From contig CACJHS010000006.1 in assembly GCA_902593235.1 (NCBI GenBank), positions 1 through 55,519 of the forward strand: DNA of 55,519 nucleotides, read 5' to 3'. The stretch's first letter is position 1. Every line of letters starts with the position of its first letter. The position numbers were made by a program, and so were the translations under genes. The notes beneath the pieces are model-generated. The model made no database searches. It was given only the letters and a program-made list of their open reading frames with translations, and was not told the origin of the DNA. The stretch is from an uncultured Pelagibacteraceae bacterium (GTDB lineage: Bacteria > Pseudomonadota > Alphaproteobacteria > Pelagibacterales > Pelagibacteraceae). Of the stretch, positions 18,424-27,817 are shown piece after piece.

Positions 18424-19383
18424 ATGAATACATTACCTAGTATTTCCGCACATATTGATGAGAAGGTAATCAATAAAATAATTCAAGATAATTTTGCCGC
18501 ATTAGCACCCTCTTTTTTTACCTTAACAAGCAACTGGTTTGTCAGAGCTTACAATTATTACAAAGACATAGATAAGTTCGTAATCATTATATATTTGATA
18601 CATCAAGATCTTATATATTTCAGGCAAAATGGGGTAAAAATTAATTACGACACATTTTATAAGGATAAATCAATAGAAATTAACAAAATTAATATTTCAG
18701 ACATTTCAAAAGATCTAGGGGTGCCCAAAGAGAGCATAAGAAGAAAAGTTCTAGAGTTAGAGAATGAAGGAACAATTAAAAGAGTTGGTAAGAAAATATT
18801 TATTGTCAGAGATACACTTTACTCAGCCAGAGCAACTAACACTTTGACAGAGATTGCAACAATATTACATGAATTCAACAAAATTTTAAAAAAAGAAAAA
18901 CTTGCAGCTGAAGTTTATTCAGTTGATGAAATAATATCTGCGATGAAAGAAAATTTCTCTTATTGTTGGTACCAATTCAATAAATTCTGGTTCATTTATA
19001 TGAAGAGATGGAGGGATGAGATTAAAGATTTAGAATATTTAGCTATTGGAATGGTGGTCATTATTAATGCAGTTAAGAATAAAGAATTTTCTCCAAAAAA
19101 AAATATACGTTCATACCATAAAGAACTTATGGGTTCTGATTCAAGAGGTGTAAATGCGATGTCAATTTCTGAGATAACTGGTATTCCAAGACCAACAGTT
19201 GTAAGAAAACTAAAATATCTAATTGGTAAAAAATATCTTCATATAAATGAAAAAAAATTAATTACATTTGATGCTAAAGATAGTTCATTTCAAAAAACAG
19301 GTAAAATGATTAATCAGAATATGCTTAGTTTAAGTAATTTTATCTATAAAGTCTTTAATCAAATCAGAATAATAAATCCTTAA
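18424..19383 (+). CDS. Putative regulator with two winged-helix-like modules
   Basis: HTH-like regions INISDISKDLGVPKESIRRKVLELENEGTIKRVGKKIFIV and AMSISEITGIPRPTVVRKLKYLIGKKYLHINEKKLITF. Confidence 0.7.
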   Translation: MNTLPSISAHIDEKVINKIIQDNFAALAPSFFTLTSNWFVRAYNYYKDIDKFVIIIYLIHQDLIYFRQNGVKINYDTFYKDKSIEINKINISDISKDLGVPKESIRRKVLELENEGTIKRVGKKIFIVRDTLYSARATNTLTEIATILHEFNKILKKEKLAAEVYSVDEIISAMKENFSYCWYQFNKFWFIYMKRWRDEIKDLEYLAIGMVVIINAVKNKEFSPKKNIRSYHKELMGSDSRGVNAMSISEITGIPRPTVVRKLKYLIGKKYLHINEKKLITFDAKDSSFQKTGKMINQNMLSLSNFIYKVFNQIRIINP

Positions 19384-20231
19384 TTAGATTTTTTTAAAAA
19401 ATAAATAAAAATAAATCCTGTTATATACATAATTAGTGCATAAGCACCTGTTGGTAATGCGTATAATATATCAGTACCAAATATTTGCGTAGAGACAAAC
19501 AACGCTAACGTACCATTTTGCAATCCACATTCTAAAGCAATACACTTCATTTGTTTAACACCTGAAGCAAAAGCTTTTGCAATGTAATATGCGATGACCA
19601 TCATTGAAATATTTAAAATTAGGGCAATTAAACCAGCTTGTTTTATAAAGCTTAGAATATTTTCTCTTTCTGAATAAAAAGCTGCTACGAAAAAAACAGC
19701 AAATAAAATTATGTTAAGTTTATTAAATATTTCAACTTTAGAAGATATGAAATTTTCAGCAAATTTTCTGATAATCATTCCTAAAATCACAGGTACAGTC
19801 ACCACTAAAAACATTTTTAAAGCTATTCCTGTCATTGAAATATTTCGAGAAACTTCCGTTATCCCTAACATGTCTGCAGAAGTAAAGATAATTAAAGGAA
19901 CTGTAATTATACTTAATAAACTAATTACAGCAGTTAAAGATATTGATAATGCAACATCACCGTCAGCAAATTTTGTCATTACATTAGAGGTTACACCTCC
20001 TGGTGCTGCAGCTATGATCATAACCCCTATTGCTATTTCTGGTGGTGTTTTTAAAATTAAAATTAATATGTATGCTACAATTGGAAGAATTATTAATTGA
20101 GAAACAAAACCAACTATAAAATCTTTTGGTGTTTTAAATACTCTTCCAAAATCTTCTAGTTTTAATCCTAGACCTAAGCCTAACATTATCAAGGCCAAAA
20201 TAATTGGCGCAATTTTAGTTACAATTTCCAA
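19380..20231 (-). CDS. Bile acid:sodium symporter (BASS) family transporter
   Basis: MLGLGLGL; AAPGGVTSNVMTKFADGDVALSISLTAVISLLSIITVPLI. Confidence 0.85.
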   Translation of the reverse strand: MEIVTKIAPIILALIMLGLGLGLKLEDFGRVFKTPKDFIVGFVSQLIILPIVAYILILILKTPPEIAIGVMIIAAAPGGVTSNVMTKFADGDVALSISLTAVISLLSIITVPLIIFTSADMLGITEVSRNISMTGIALKMFLVVTVPVILGMIIRKFAENFISSKVEIFNKLNIILFAVFFVAAFYSERENILSFIKQAGLIALILNISMMVIAYYIAKAFASGVKQMKCIALECGLQNGTLALFVSTQIFGTDILYALPTGAYALIMYITGFIFIYFLKKSN

Positions 20232-20332
20232 AGTCTCCCCCGCTCAAGACCAATTATATAAACTTGTTAAATTTATATAAAGAATTTTTTTTTATATACA
20301 TGTTCAGTTTTTTCACTTATTTGTAGAAAAAA

Positions 20333-21244
20333 ATGCTTTCAAACAAAGAAATTGTCTGTCCAAACAACTTATTAGATTTAGCTCATAAAAAAAAAGGAGT
20401 TAAAGTTGCAGTTGTAAATGCTGGTAAACCTTTACCGATGTTATCTGTTCAAGACGCAGTTAACGAAAATTTAATTGAGCCAATATTTATTGGTCATGAA
20501 GTAGAAATTCAAAAATGCGCTGAAGATATCAAATGGGATATTTCTAAATATGAACTTATCCATGAACCTGTAGAAAATGATACTGCTAAAATTGCTGCTA
20601 AATTAGCAAGTGAAGGCAAGGTGCAAATAATAGTGAAAGGCCATATTCATACGGACGTGCTTATGAAAGAAGTGCTTAAACGTGAATATAATTTATTGGG
20701 AAAAACAAGATTAAGTCATATTTGGCATATGACTATCGGTAAAGATGATAAGCCATTAATTATTACTGATGGGGCATTAAATGTTTTACCAAATGTTAAA
20801 ACAAAAATGCATATCTTGAAAAATGTAGTTAATTTTTCAAATAGAATAGGAATAGAAAGACCAAAAGTATCTTTATTATCTGCAACAGAAGAAGTTTTGG
20901 AAAGTGTCCCAAGTTCTATTGAGGCTGCAGAAATTACAAAATTAGCCAAAGAAGAAAATTTAAATGCTGACGTATTTGGCCCTTTAGCATTTGACAATAG
21001 TATTTCAAAAAAATCAGCAGCAATAAAAGGAATTAAAAATTTAGTTGCTGGTGAGGCAGATGTATTGTTAGTGCCGAGTGTAGAAACTGGAAATGCTTTG
21101 GTAAAAATGCTGATATATTTTAGTGGAGCATGTGCCGCAGGAGTTGTGGTCGGTGGAAAAGTGCCAGTCGTAATAACAAGTAGATCTGATGAAGCTCAAG
21201 CACGTTTGGCTTCTATTGCAGCTGCAGTAGTCGCTTTAGACTAA
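20333..21244 (+). CDS. pta: Phosphate acetyl/butyryltransferase
   Basis: PTA/PTB family signatures (FGPLAFDNSIS, AGEADVLLVPSVETGNALVKMLIYF). Confidence 0.85.
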   Translation: MLSNKEIVCPNNLLDLAHKKKGVKVAVVNAGKPLPMLSVQDAVNENLIEPIFIGHEVEIQKCAEDIKWDISKYELIHEPVENDTAKIAAKLASEGKVQIIVKGHIHTDVLMKEVLKREYNLLGKTRLSHIWHMTIGKDDKPLIITDGALNVLPNVKTKMHILKNVVNFSNRIGIERPKVSLLSATEEVLESVPSSIEAAEITKLAKEENLNADVFGPLAFDNSISKKSAAIKGIKNLVAGEADVLLVPSVETGNALVKMLIYFSGACAAGVVVGGKVPVVITSRSDEAQARLASIAAAVVALD

Positions 21245-21304
21245 ATGATTCATTGAATTTCAAACAAAATTCATTTAAATAAATTGAAATTTTAAAGGAG
21301 AGAA

Positions 21305-22591
21305 ATGGCAATTACATACTTAAAAAAATCACCAAAAACATCATCAACAGACGACACTAAAACAAGAGAAATAGTTGAAAATATTCTAAAAGATATTGAG
21401 ACTAGTAAAGAAGAAGGTTGTAAGGAGCTTTCAAAAAAATTTGATAAATATGAGGGCGATGTAATTGTTTCAAAAGAAAAAATTGAAGAAATAAAAAAAA
21501 ATTTAGATCAAAAAACTAAAGATGATATTCAGTTCTCTCATGAAAGAGTTAGAAAATTTGCTGAAGCACAATTGAAAAATTATGGACAAGACTTTGAGGT
21601 TGAATTGTCTGATGGTTTGTTTGCTGGACAAAAACTTATTCCGGTAAATACAGCAGGTTGTTATGTTCCAGCTGGAAGATATGCTCATATAGCTTCAGCT
21701 GTAATGAGTGTAACAACAGCAAAAGTTGCTGGTGTAAAAAATATTTTAGTTTGCAGTTCACCGAAACCTGGTGTTGGAGTGCATCCATCAATCGTTTATA
21801 CAGCTGACTTATGTGGTGCTGACGTGATAATGAATTTAGGTGGTGTACAAGCTATTGCAGCAATGACAAACGGTTTATTTGGAAATGCCCCTGCGGATAT
21901 TTTAGTTGGGCCTGGAAACCAATTTGTTGCTGAAGCAAAAAGAATTTTATTTGGAAAAGTTGGTATAGATTTATTTGCAGGACCTACAGAAATTGCAGTA
22001 ATTGCAGACGAGACAGCTGATCCTGAAATGGTTGCATATGATTTAGTTGGACAAGCAGAACACGGTTATAATTCTCCAGCTTGGTTGTTTACTAAAAGTA
22101 AAAAAGTTGCAGATTATGTAATGGAAAGAGTTCCAGAATTAATTGCAGATTTACCAGATCTTCCAAGAGAAAATTCAGGTGCTGCATGGAGAGATTATGG
22201 TGAAGTAATTCTTTGTGACACTGATGAAGAGATCGCTAAAGTTAGTGATGAATATGCTCCAGAACATTTAGAAGTCCAGACTAAAAATTTAAAATGGTAC
22301 CACGACAGATTAAAAAATTATGGATCTTTATTCATTGGTGAAGAAACAACTGTTGCTTATGGAGATAAATGTTCAGGTACCAATCATATTTTACCTACAA
22401 AAGGTGCTGGAAGATACACAGGTGGTTTGTTTGTTGGAAAATTTATTAAAACATTAAGTTTCCAAAGAATGAGTAAAGCAGCTACAAAAGAAGTTGGTGC
22501 TGCTTGTGCAAGAATTTCTAGATACGAAGGAATGGAAGCACATGCCAGAACTGGTGATGTGAGATTAAGAAAATACGGATTTTCTAATTAA
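21305..22591 (+). CDS. hpsN: HisD-family dehydrogenase, probable sulfopropanediol (DHPS) 3-dehydrogenase
   Basis: HisD superfamily; GCYVPAGRYAHIASAVMSVTTAKVAGVKN, FAGPTEIAVIADETADPEMVAYDLVGQAEHGYNSPAWLF, GMEAHARTGD resemble remembered HpsN; assignment needs phylogeny against true HisD. Confidence 0.72.
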   Translation: MAITYLKKSPKTSSTDDTKTREIVENILKDIETSKEEGCKELSKKFDKYEGDVIVSKEKIEEIKKNLDQKTKDDIQFSHERVRKFAEAQLKNYGQDFEVELSDGLFAGQKLIPVNTAGCYVPAGRYAHIASAVMSVTTAKVAGVKNILVCSSPKPGVGVHPSIVYTADLCGADVIMNLGGVQAIAAMTNGLFGNAPADILVGPGNQFVAEAKRILFGKVGIDLFAGPTEIAVIADETADPEMVAYDLVGQAEHGYNSPAWLFTKSKKVADYVMERVPELIADLPDLPRENSGAAWRDYGEVILCDTDEEIAKVSDEYAPEHLEVQTKNLKWYHDRLKNYGSLFIGEETTVAYGDKCSGTNHILPTKGAGRYTGGLFVGKFIKTLSFQRMSKAATKEVGAACARISRYEGMEAHARTGDVRLRKYGFSN

Positions 22592-22594
22592 TAA

Positions 22595-23854
22595 TTAATT
22601 AGTTAATTTTAAATCTAAATATAAAGCTGCGGACCAAGAAAAATTATTTGCACCCATTGGTTTACCATTCTTGCAACTGTAATATTCATGAAATCCTTTT
22701 TTTTCTACCAATCTAATAGTGCTTTGTTTAATTTTTTTTGAGTATTTCTCGTCCTTATTAATAAGACCCTTGCACATAAACCAATTACAATTAACCCATA
22801 CAGGACCTCTCCAATAACGTTTTTCCTCAAAGCTTTTGTGATTAGGTTTTATTGAAGAAAAGAAATATTTTTCTTTTAAGTTATGTTTTTTTAAGTTTTT
22901 GATTAAAAGATTATTTATCTTATGATTGTTAATGTCGGCAAACAACACTAAGTAATTTGTTATTGATGGGACTGATATTTTTTTTTTATTTCTTAAATCA
23001 AACGAAAAAAAAGTACTCTTTTTTTTGTCATAAAATCTTAAAATATTTCTCTCAGTAAGTTTTACATAATTAATAATTTTTGAACTATCTAGATTAAATT
23101 CTTTTAAAAGTATGATTAGATCTTTATTTGCTTTAAGAAATATAGAATTAAATCCAATATCAACGACATTGAACAATCCAGAATTGAATATTTCTTTTGG
23201 ATTATACTTCTTTTTTCTTAGATCGTTTTTAATCGTTACATACCTATCATAGTCAATATTTAAAGGTCTATGTTCTGGATTAACAACTTTATTATCAGCT
23301 CTTTTGTACTGTATATTTTTTTCAATTTTAACTTTACTCATTGGTCCATCCCAAAGCGAAGAGTTATCATAACCACTTTCCCAAGGATGAAGTATTGAAA
23401 CTAAACCAGTTTTTTTTGGATCTCTATTTTTAATAAACCACTCATGAGATTTTTTAATCTTAATTATAAATTTTTTAATTTCTTTTTTTTGTTTTTGAGA
23501 AATTTTGTTTTTATCTATTATTTGTTTTAAAATACTAGCAAGTACTGGTGGCTGAGTTATCCCAGACGAGCGAACTTTGTTTCCACAATTCCAAGCCGTA
23601 TGATTAGGATAATAATTTGTGTTTGTATTATGAAACAATATATGTGGAACCATTCCATCTTTCCATTGCCCGTCTAAAAGTGTCTTAATTTCTTTTAACG
23701 CAAAATTTAAATTAAAATAAGAATATCCTAATGCAATAAATGCTGAATCCCAGTTCCATTGAGCAGGATAAAGTTTGTTATTTGTCGGTAAGGTATATCC
23801 TCTTTTTCTATTTCCAATTAAAATTTTTTGAGCATTTTTAATAAACCTATTCAT
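22595..23854 (-). CDS. GH63/trehalase-like glycoside hydrolase (possible glucosylglycerate/mannosylglycerate hydrolase)
   Basis: QWNWDSAFIALGY, GQWKDGMVPHILF, LHPWESGYDNSSLWD, KRYWRGPVWVNCNWF (alpha/alpha-barrel family). Confidence 0.72.
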   Translation of the reverse strand: MNRFIKNAQKILIGNRKRGYTLPTNNKLYPAQWNWDSAFIALGYSYFNLNFALKEIKTLLDGQWKDGMVPHILFHNTNTNYYPNHTAWNCGNKVRSSGITQPPVLASILKQIIDKNKISQKQKKEIKKFIIKIKKSHEWFIKNRDPKKTGLVSILHPWESGYDNSSLWDGPMSKVKIEKNIQYKRADNKVVNPEHRPLNIDYDRYVTIKNDLRKKKYNPKEIFNSGLFNVVDIGFNSIFLKANKDLIILLKEFNLDSSKIINYVKLTERNILRFYDKKKSTFFSFDLRNKKKISVPSITNYLVLFADINNHKINNLLIKNLKKHNLKEKYFFSSIKPNHKSFEEKRYWRGPVWVNCNWFMCKGLINKDEKYSKKIKQSTIRLVEKKGFHEYYSCKNGKPMGANNFSWSAALYLDLKLTN

Positions 23855-25047
23855 TATCCTTTAACGCTTCCTGCTGTCAAACCGCTAACTAGATATTTTT
23901 CAAAATAAACAAATATAAATAATACTGGTAATGTAACAACAACTGACCCTGCCATTAAATATTGTCTTGGCGTTTCAGCATCTCCACTTAAGTATTGAAT
24001 AGCTCTTGATAATGTAAATGAATTTGGATTATCCAAAAACATTAAAGAAAATAAAAATTCATTCCAAGCAATCATAAAAACATACAAAGCAACTGAGGAA
24101 ATCGCAGGAATGCTTAAAGGGATTATAATTTTTGTTATAATTCCAAACCAACTTAATTTGTCTAAAATTGCAGCTTCCTCTAATTCTTTTGGTATGCTTT
24201 TGAAGTATCCTTGCAACATGTAAATAGCTACTGGAAGTGTTGTTGCAGTATAGACAATCAATAAACCCTCTATTGAATTACGTAAACCTAATTGACTAAA
24301 TATTGTATACAGAGGAATAACAAGAACTATTGCAGGGAACATGTATATTATAAGTATAGATGTTGACAAAAATGTTTTTCCAAAGAAATTTAATCTTGCA
24401 ACTGCATAAGCAGCAGGTATTGCAAAAAGAAGAGTGATAATAACAGTACCGACAGAAACAATTGTACTTATCACAATATATTTTCCAAATTTATAAGATT
24501 TAAAAATTACAAAATAAGACTTAAATAAATCTTTTAAATCTTGGCCAAAATTTATACTAAAATCTAAAGGATTTACTAACAATGCTATTTGTGTTTTAAA
24601 ACTTGTTACTAACATCATGTAAAATGGAAAAAGTATTACAAATGAAAAAAATAAAATTCCAAATAAAGTTAAAAAATCAAATAAAATTACTTGAGTAGAG
24701 TGTTCTTCTTTTAAAGCTATAAAAGTATATTTGCTAATTTTATTGGTGAAAAAATATAATATTAAAAATACGCCAACATTATACCAAATTGGTAATTTTT
24801 GTATTAAGTAAACATCACAAAAAACGAATATGGCAGAAAAAATTATTGATTTATAAATTGATTTAATTCTGTCACCTATTCCTAATTGAGCTAATGATAT
24901 TAAAAGACCAAATATAAAAATTATTTCTATATTAAAACTATTAATACTTAAACCTTGCAATGTTGCTAATATCTTCCAAATCGAAATTAAAAAAATTAAG
25001 AAAAAAGAAGATATTAATGAAAATAATATTGTATTTTTAGTTGTCAT
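23854..25047 (-). CDS. ABC sugar permease (MalG type) with N-terminal hydrophobic extension
   Basis: EAAILDKLSWFGIITKIIIPLSIPAISSVALYVFMIAWNEFLFSL EAA-loop region. Confidence 0.85.
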   Translation of the reverse strand: MTTKNTILFSLISSFFLIFLISIWKILATLQGLSINSFNIEIIFIFGLLISLAQLGIGDRIKSIYKSIIFSAIFVFCDVYLIQKLPIWYNVGVFLILYFFTNKISKYTFIALKEEHSTQVILFDFLTLFGILFFSFVILFPFYMMLVTSFKTQIALLVNPLDFSINFGQDLKDLFKSYFVIFKSYKFGKYIVISTIVSVGTVIITLLFAIPAAYAVARLNFFGKTFLSTSILIIYMFPAIVLVIPLYTIFSQLGLRNSIEGLLIVYTATTLPVAIYMLQGYFKSIPKELEEAAILDKLSWFGIITKIIIPLSIPAISSVALYVFMIAWNEFLFSLMFLDNPNSFTLSRAIQYLSGDAETPRQYLMAGSVVVTLPVLFIFVYFEKYLVSGLTAGSVKG

Positions 25048-26296
25048 CTACTCTCTTTCCTAAAAGTTTAAAATAAAAAAACATAAACATTAAAAGTAAT
25101 ACAACGATTACAATTGAAACGGCTGAACCCATTCCGATATCTGATATTGCAAAACCTTGTTGATAAACATTTATTGGTAAAGTTCTTGTTCCAGATGCAC
25201 CTCCCGTTAACAAAAATACGTCCTCAAATTTATTAAAATTCCATATAAACCTAATCATAAATAAAATTGAAATTACTGCTGTAATTTGAGGAAGCGTAAT
25301 ATTAAAAAATTTTTGAAAGGGACTGGCCCCATCAACATCAGCAGCCTCGTATAATTCTTTTGGAATAGCTTGAAGTCTCGCAAGAATAAATAAAAAGGCT
25401 AAAGGAAAATACCTCCAAATTTCAAACATTATAACTGTTGTAAGTGCTAACCTTAATTTAAAATCAAAACCCAAAATACTGATTTCAATATATTTTTGTC
25501 CAAGTAGGTTTATTGGAGTTTCAATAATTTGATAATTTAATAATAAACTATTTAAGGTACCACTATTTGGGTCTAGTAAAAGCTCCCAGGTATAAGCTAA
25601 AGCTACAACTGGAGCAACATAAGGAAAAAGTAGAACACTTCTCATAAATGTTCTTCCATAAAATTTTTGATTTACCATTTGAGCTGTTAAAATCCCAAAT
25701 ACTATTGAACCAACAGTTCCAAAAAATGTGTAATAAAAAGTTGTTAGTAGTAAATCTATAAATTCATTTTCAAATAAAACTTTTTTAAAGTTTTTGAGAG
25801 TAAAGTTAGTATTAAGCAATATATTATCGGATTTACCGTCTAATTTAGGTTTGATTGATTTAAGTTTTTTTTTATCTATTTTTGAACCATCATTTGTTAC
25901 AAATATTACTTGGAAATTTTCCTTATATTTAGCAGGCCAATTTCCAAATTCACATTTCAAGTTATATTTTTTGTAAGAGCATCTTGGATCTAAATTTTCA
26001 ATTTCAAAATTTTTTGGAAAATTATCTTGAAAAGAAACATTTCTAATTTCTTGAATTAATGAACTATTTCTTAACTTATATAATATTTTTATTTTGGTAG
26101 GTTCTTCAGAAATAGATTTTATAATTTTTTTTGCTCTTGGTTCTGGAATTCGGATATCTTTTAATTCAACTTCTTTAAAACTAATCCATATATTTGCAAA
26201 AATTGGAAATAAAATTATTGAAAAAACAAGAAGGACTGCAGGTAATGTTAGTATATATGCAGTTTTTTTTTCTGTATTTGCTAATGTGTCATTCAT
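25037..26296 (-). CDS. ABC sugar permease (MalF type) with periplasmic insertion
   Basis: EAADVDGASPFQKFFNITLPQITAVISILFMIRFIWNFNKFEDVFLLTGG. Confidence 0.85.
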   Translation of the reverse strand: MNDTLANTEKKTAYILTLPAVLLVFSIILFPIFANIWISFKEVELKDIRIPEPRAKKIIKSISEEPTKIKILYKLRNSSLIQEIRNVSFQDNFPKNFEIENLDPRCSYKKYNLKCEFGNWPAKYKENFQVIFVTNDGSKIDKKKLKSIKPKLDGKSDNILLNTNFTLKNFKKVLFENEFIDLLLTTFYYTFFGTVGSIVFGILTAQMVNQKFYGRTFMRSVLLFPYVAPVVALAYTWELLLDPNSGTLNSLLLNYQIIETPINLLGQKYIEISILGFDFKLRLALTTVIMFEIWRYFPLAFLFILARLQAIPKELYEAADVDGASPFQKFFNITLPQITAVISILFMIRFIWNFNKFEDVFLLTGGASGTRTLPINVYQQGFAISDIGMGSAVSIVIVVLLLMFMFFYFKLLGKRVDDN

Positions 26297-26331
26297 AAAA
26301 AAAGCGGATAATTTATATTATCCGCTTTTTT
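26297..26331 (-). terminator. Strong hairpin with T-run between SBP and MalF-type permease
   Basis: AAAAAAGCGGATAAT / ATTATCCGCTTTTTT, ~15-bp stem, 4-nt loop; T-run on - strand directly followed by the permease ATG. Confidence 0.88.
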
Positions 26332-26343
26332 AAAAAATTTAAA

Positions 26344-27675
26344 TTAATTGAATTTAGCTAATGATTTATTAATCATATCAACAGCTTCATCGACATCAAT
26401 TTGATCATCAATATAAAGTCTAGTAATTCTATTTATAAATTGAGAATTTATGACTTTCGATGCTCTTGATAGTTCACCTTCTTTAACGCCCCATCGGTTT
26501 GCAGTATCTAAACCAGCTACGATGTTATTAATTACATCTGGGTCATATAGATCTGACAAAGGAGCTTTTCTATCAACTCCAACAGGTAGTTTACTCCAAG
26601 CTTTTGTGAAAGCCTCAGGGTCACTAGAATTTCCTCTTCTTACTGGAAATTTACCTTCTGGAGCTATCGACAATGTGCTTGTGTAACCTTCATCCATTGA
26701 GTACATGATAAATTGTTTAGCTTCATCTGTATCAGCATCAGCTGTTATACCAAAATATCTAACATCTGCCCATGCAGCCCCTTTCTTATTGCTAGGTCCA
26801 CTAAAATTAGTAATGAAACCAGTTTTAGAAGCTAGTTCAGGTGACGTAGGATCACTGTTAATTGTTGGTGGAGCTGAGTCTCTTAAACCTGCAAGCTCAT
26901 CCATAATGAATGGAGACCAAATAATCATTGGAGTTTTTCCTGCAAAGTAAAGTGCTCTAGATTGTTTCCAGTATAATTCTCCTGGAGGACTTGCTTTAGC
27001 AATTACTTTGTAAAACTCTAATGCTTCTTTAAGTTTCTTACCTTGTTTTTTGATACCACCCTTTTTAACAATATTAACCCCATTTGCTAATAGAACATGC
27101 TCTAAAACCTGACTCATGAAATTTTCATCAGTTTTAGTTGCAGCAACAAAACCAAACATTCCGTTTTGTTTTGATAACTTCTCAACAGCAGCTACAATGT
27201 TTGCATAGCTTGTTGGTGGTGCTAAATCTGCATTTTCAAAAAGGTCTTTTCTATAAACAACCATTTGTGTCCATCCATCAACTGGAACTGCTGCAATTTT
27301 TGAACCTTTTTTGGCCATGTTAAGAGCTCCTGGTGCAAATGTATCTTTACCTAATTCTTTAACAACATCATTGTTGGCATCTACATCTAAAATCCCTGCT
27401 TCAGCCCATGGTAACACATATTGTAAAGTGTGATAGATAACGTCTGGTAAGTCTCCTGCTGCAGCAGCAGCTGTAGCTCTTGTTCCCAAATCTTTTTCTT
27501 CAACCGGTATCACATCTACTTTAATGCCTGTTTTAGCTTCAAAAGCTTTTGCCATTTCCTCTTGCTTAGCCATTCTGGCAGGCTGAACTTCTGTAGTCCA
27601 AAACTTTATGTCTGCGTAAACAACATTCGAAATAAAAAACGAAATTACGCAAAACATTTTTATTATATTTTTCAT
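26344..27675 (-). CDS. ABC sugar-type substrate-binding protein
   Basis: Signal peptide; extracellular solute-binding family 1 pattern (MAKAFEAKTGIKVDVIPVEEKDLGTRATAAAAAGDLPDVIYH). Confidence 0.85.
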   Translation of the reverse strand: MKNIIKMFCVISFFISNVVYADIKFWTTEVQPARMAKQEEMAKAFEAKTGIKVDVIPVEEKDLGTRATAAAAAGDLPDVIYHTLQYVLPWAEAGILDVDANNDVVKELGKDTFAPGALNMAKKGSKIAAVPVDGWTQMVVYRKDLFENADLAPPTSYANIVAAVEKLSKQNGMFGFVAATKTDENFMSQVLEHVLLANGVNIVKKGGIKKQGKKLKEALEFYKVIAKASPPGELYWKQSRALYFAGKTPMIIWSPFIMDELAGLRDSAPPTINSDPTSPELASKTGFITNFSGPSNKKGAAWADVRYFGITADADTDEAKQFIMYSMDEGYTSTLSIAPEGKFPVRRGNSSDPEAFTKAWSKLPVGVDRKAPLSDLYDPDVINNIVAGLDTANRWGVKEGELSRASKVINSQFINRITRLYIDDQIDVDEAVDMINKSLAKFN

Positions 27676-27737
27676 TTCTCCTCCTCTTTATGCTCAAACT
27701 ATATTAAAATGATTCTATTTAGCAAAGACACGAGCGT

Positions 27738-27754
27738 CACATATCAGATATGTG
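27738..27754. promoter_or_regulatory. Perfect 17-bp palindrome, candidate operator
   Basis: CACATATC-A-GATATGTG located 62-78 bp upstream of the SBP start codon. Confidence 0.45.
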
Positions 27755-27817
27755 ATTGATTCATGCGGATTATTCAAAAAATGGGAAAATATTGAATTTT
27801 GTCAATTATAGGTTGTG

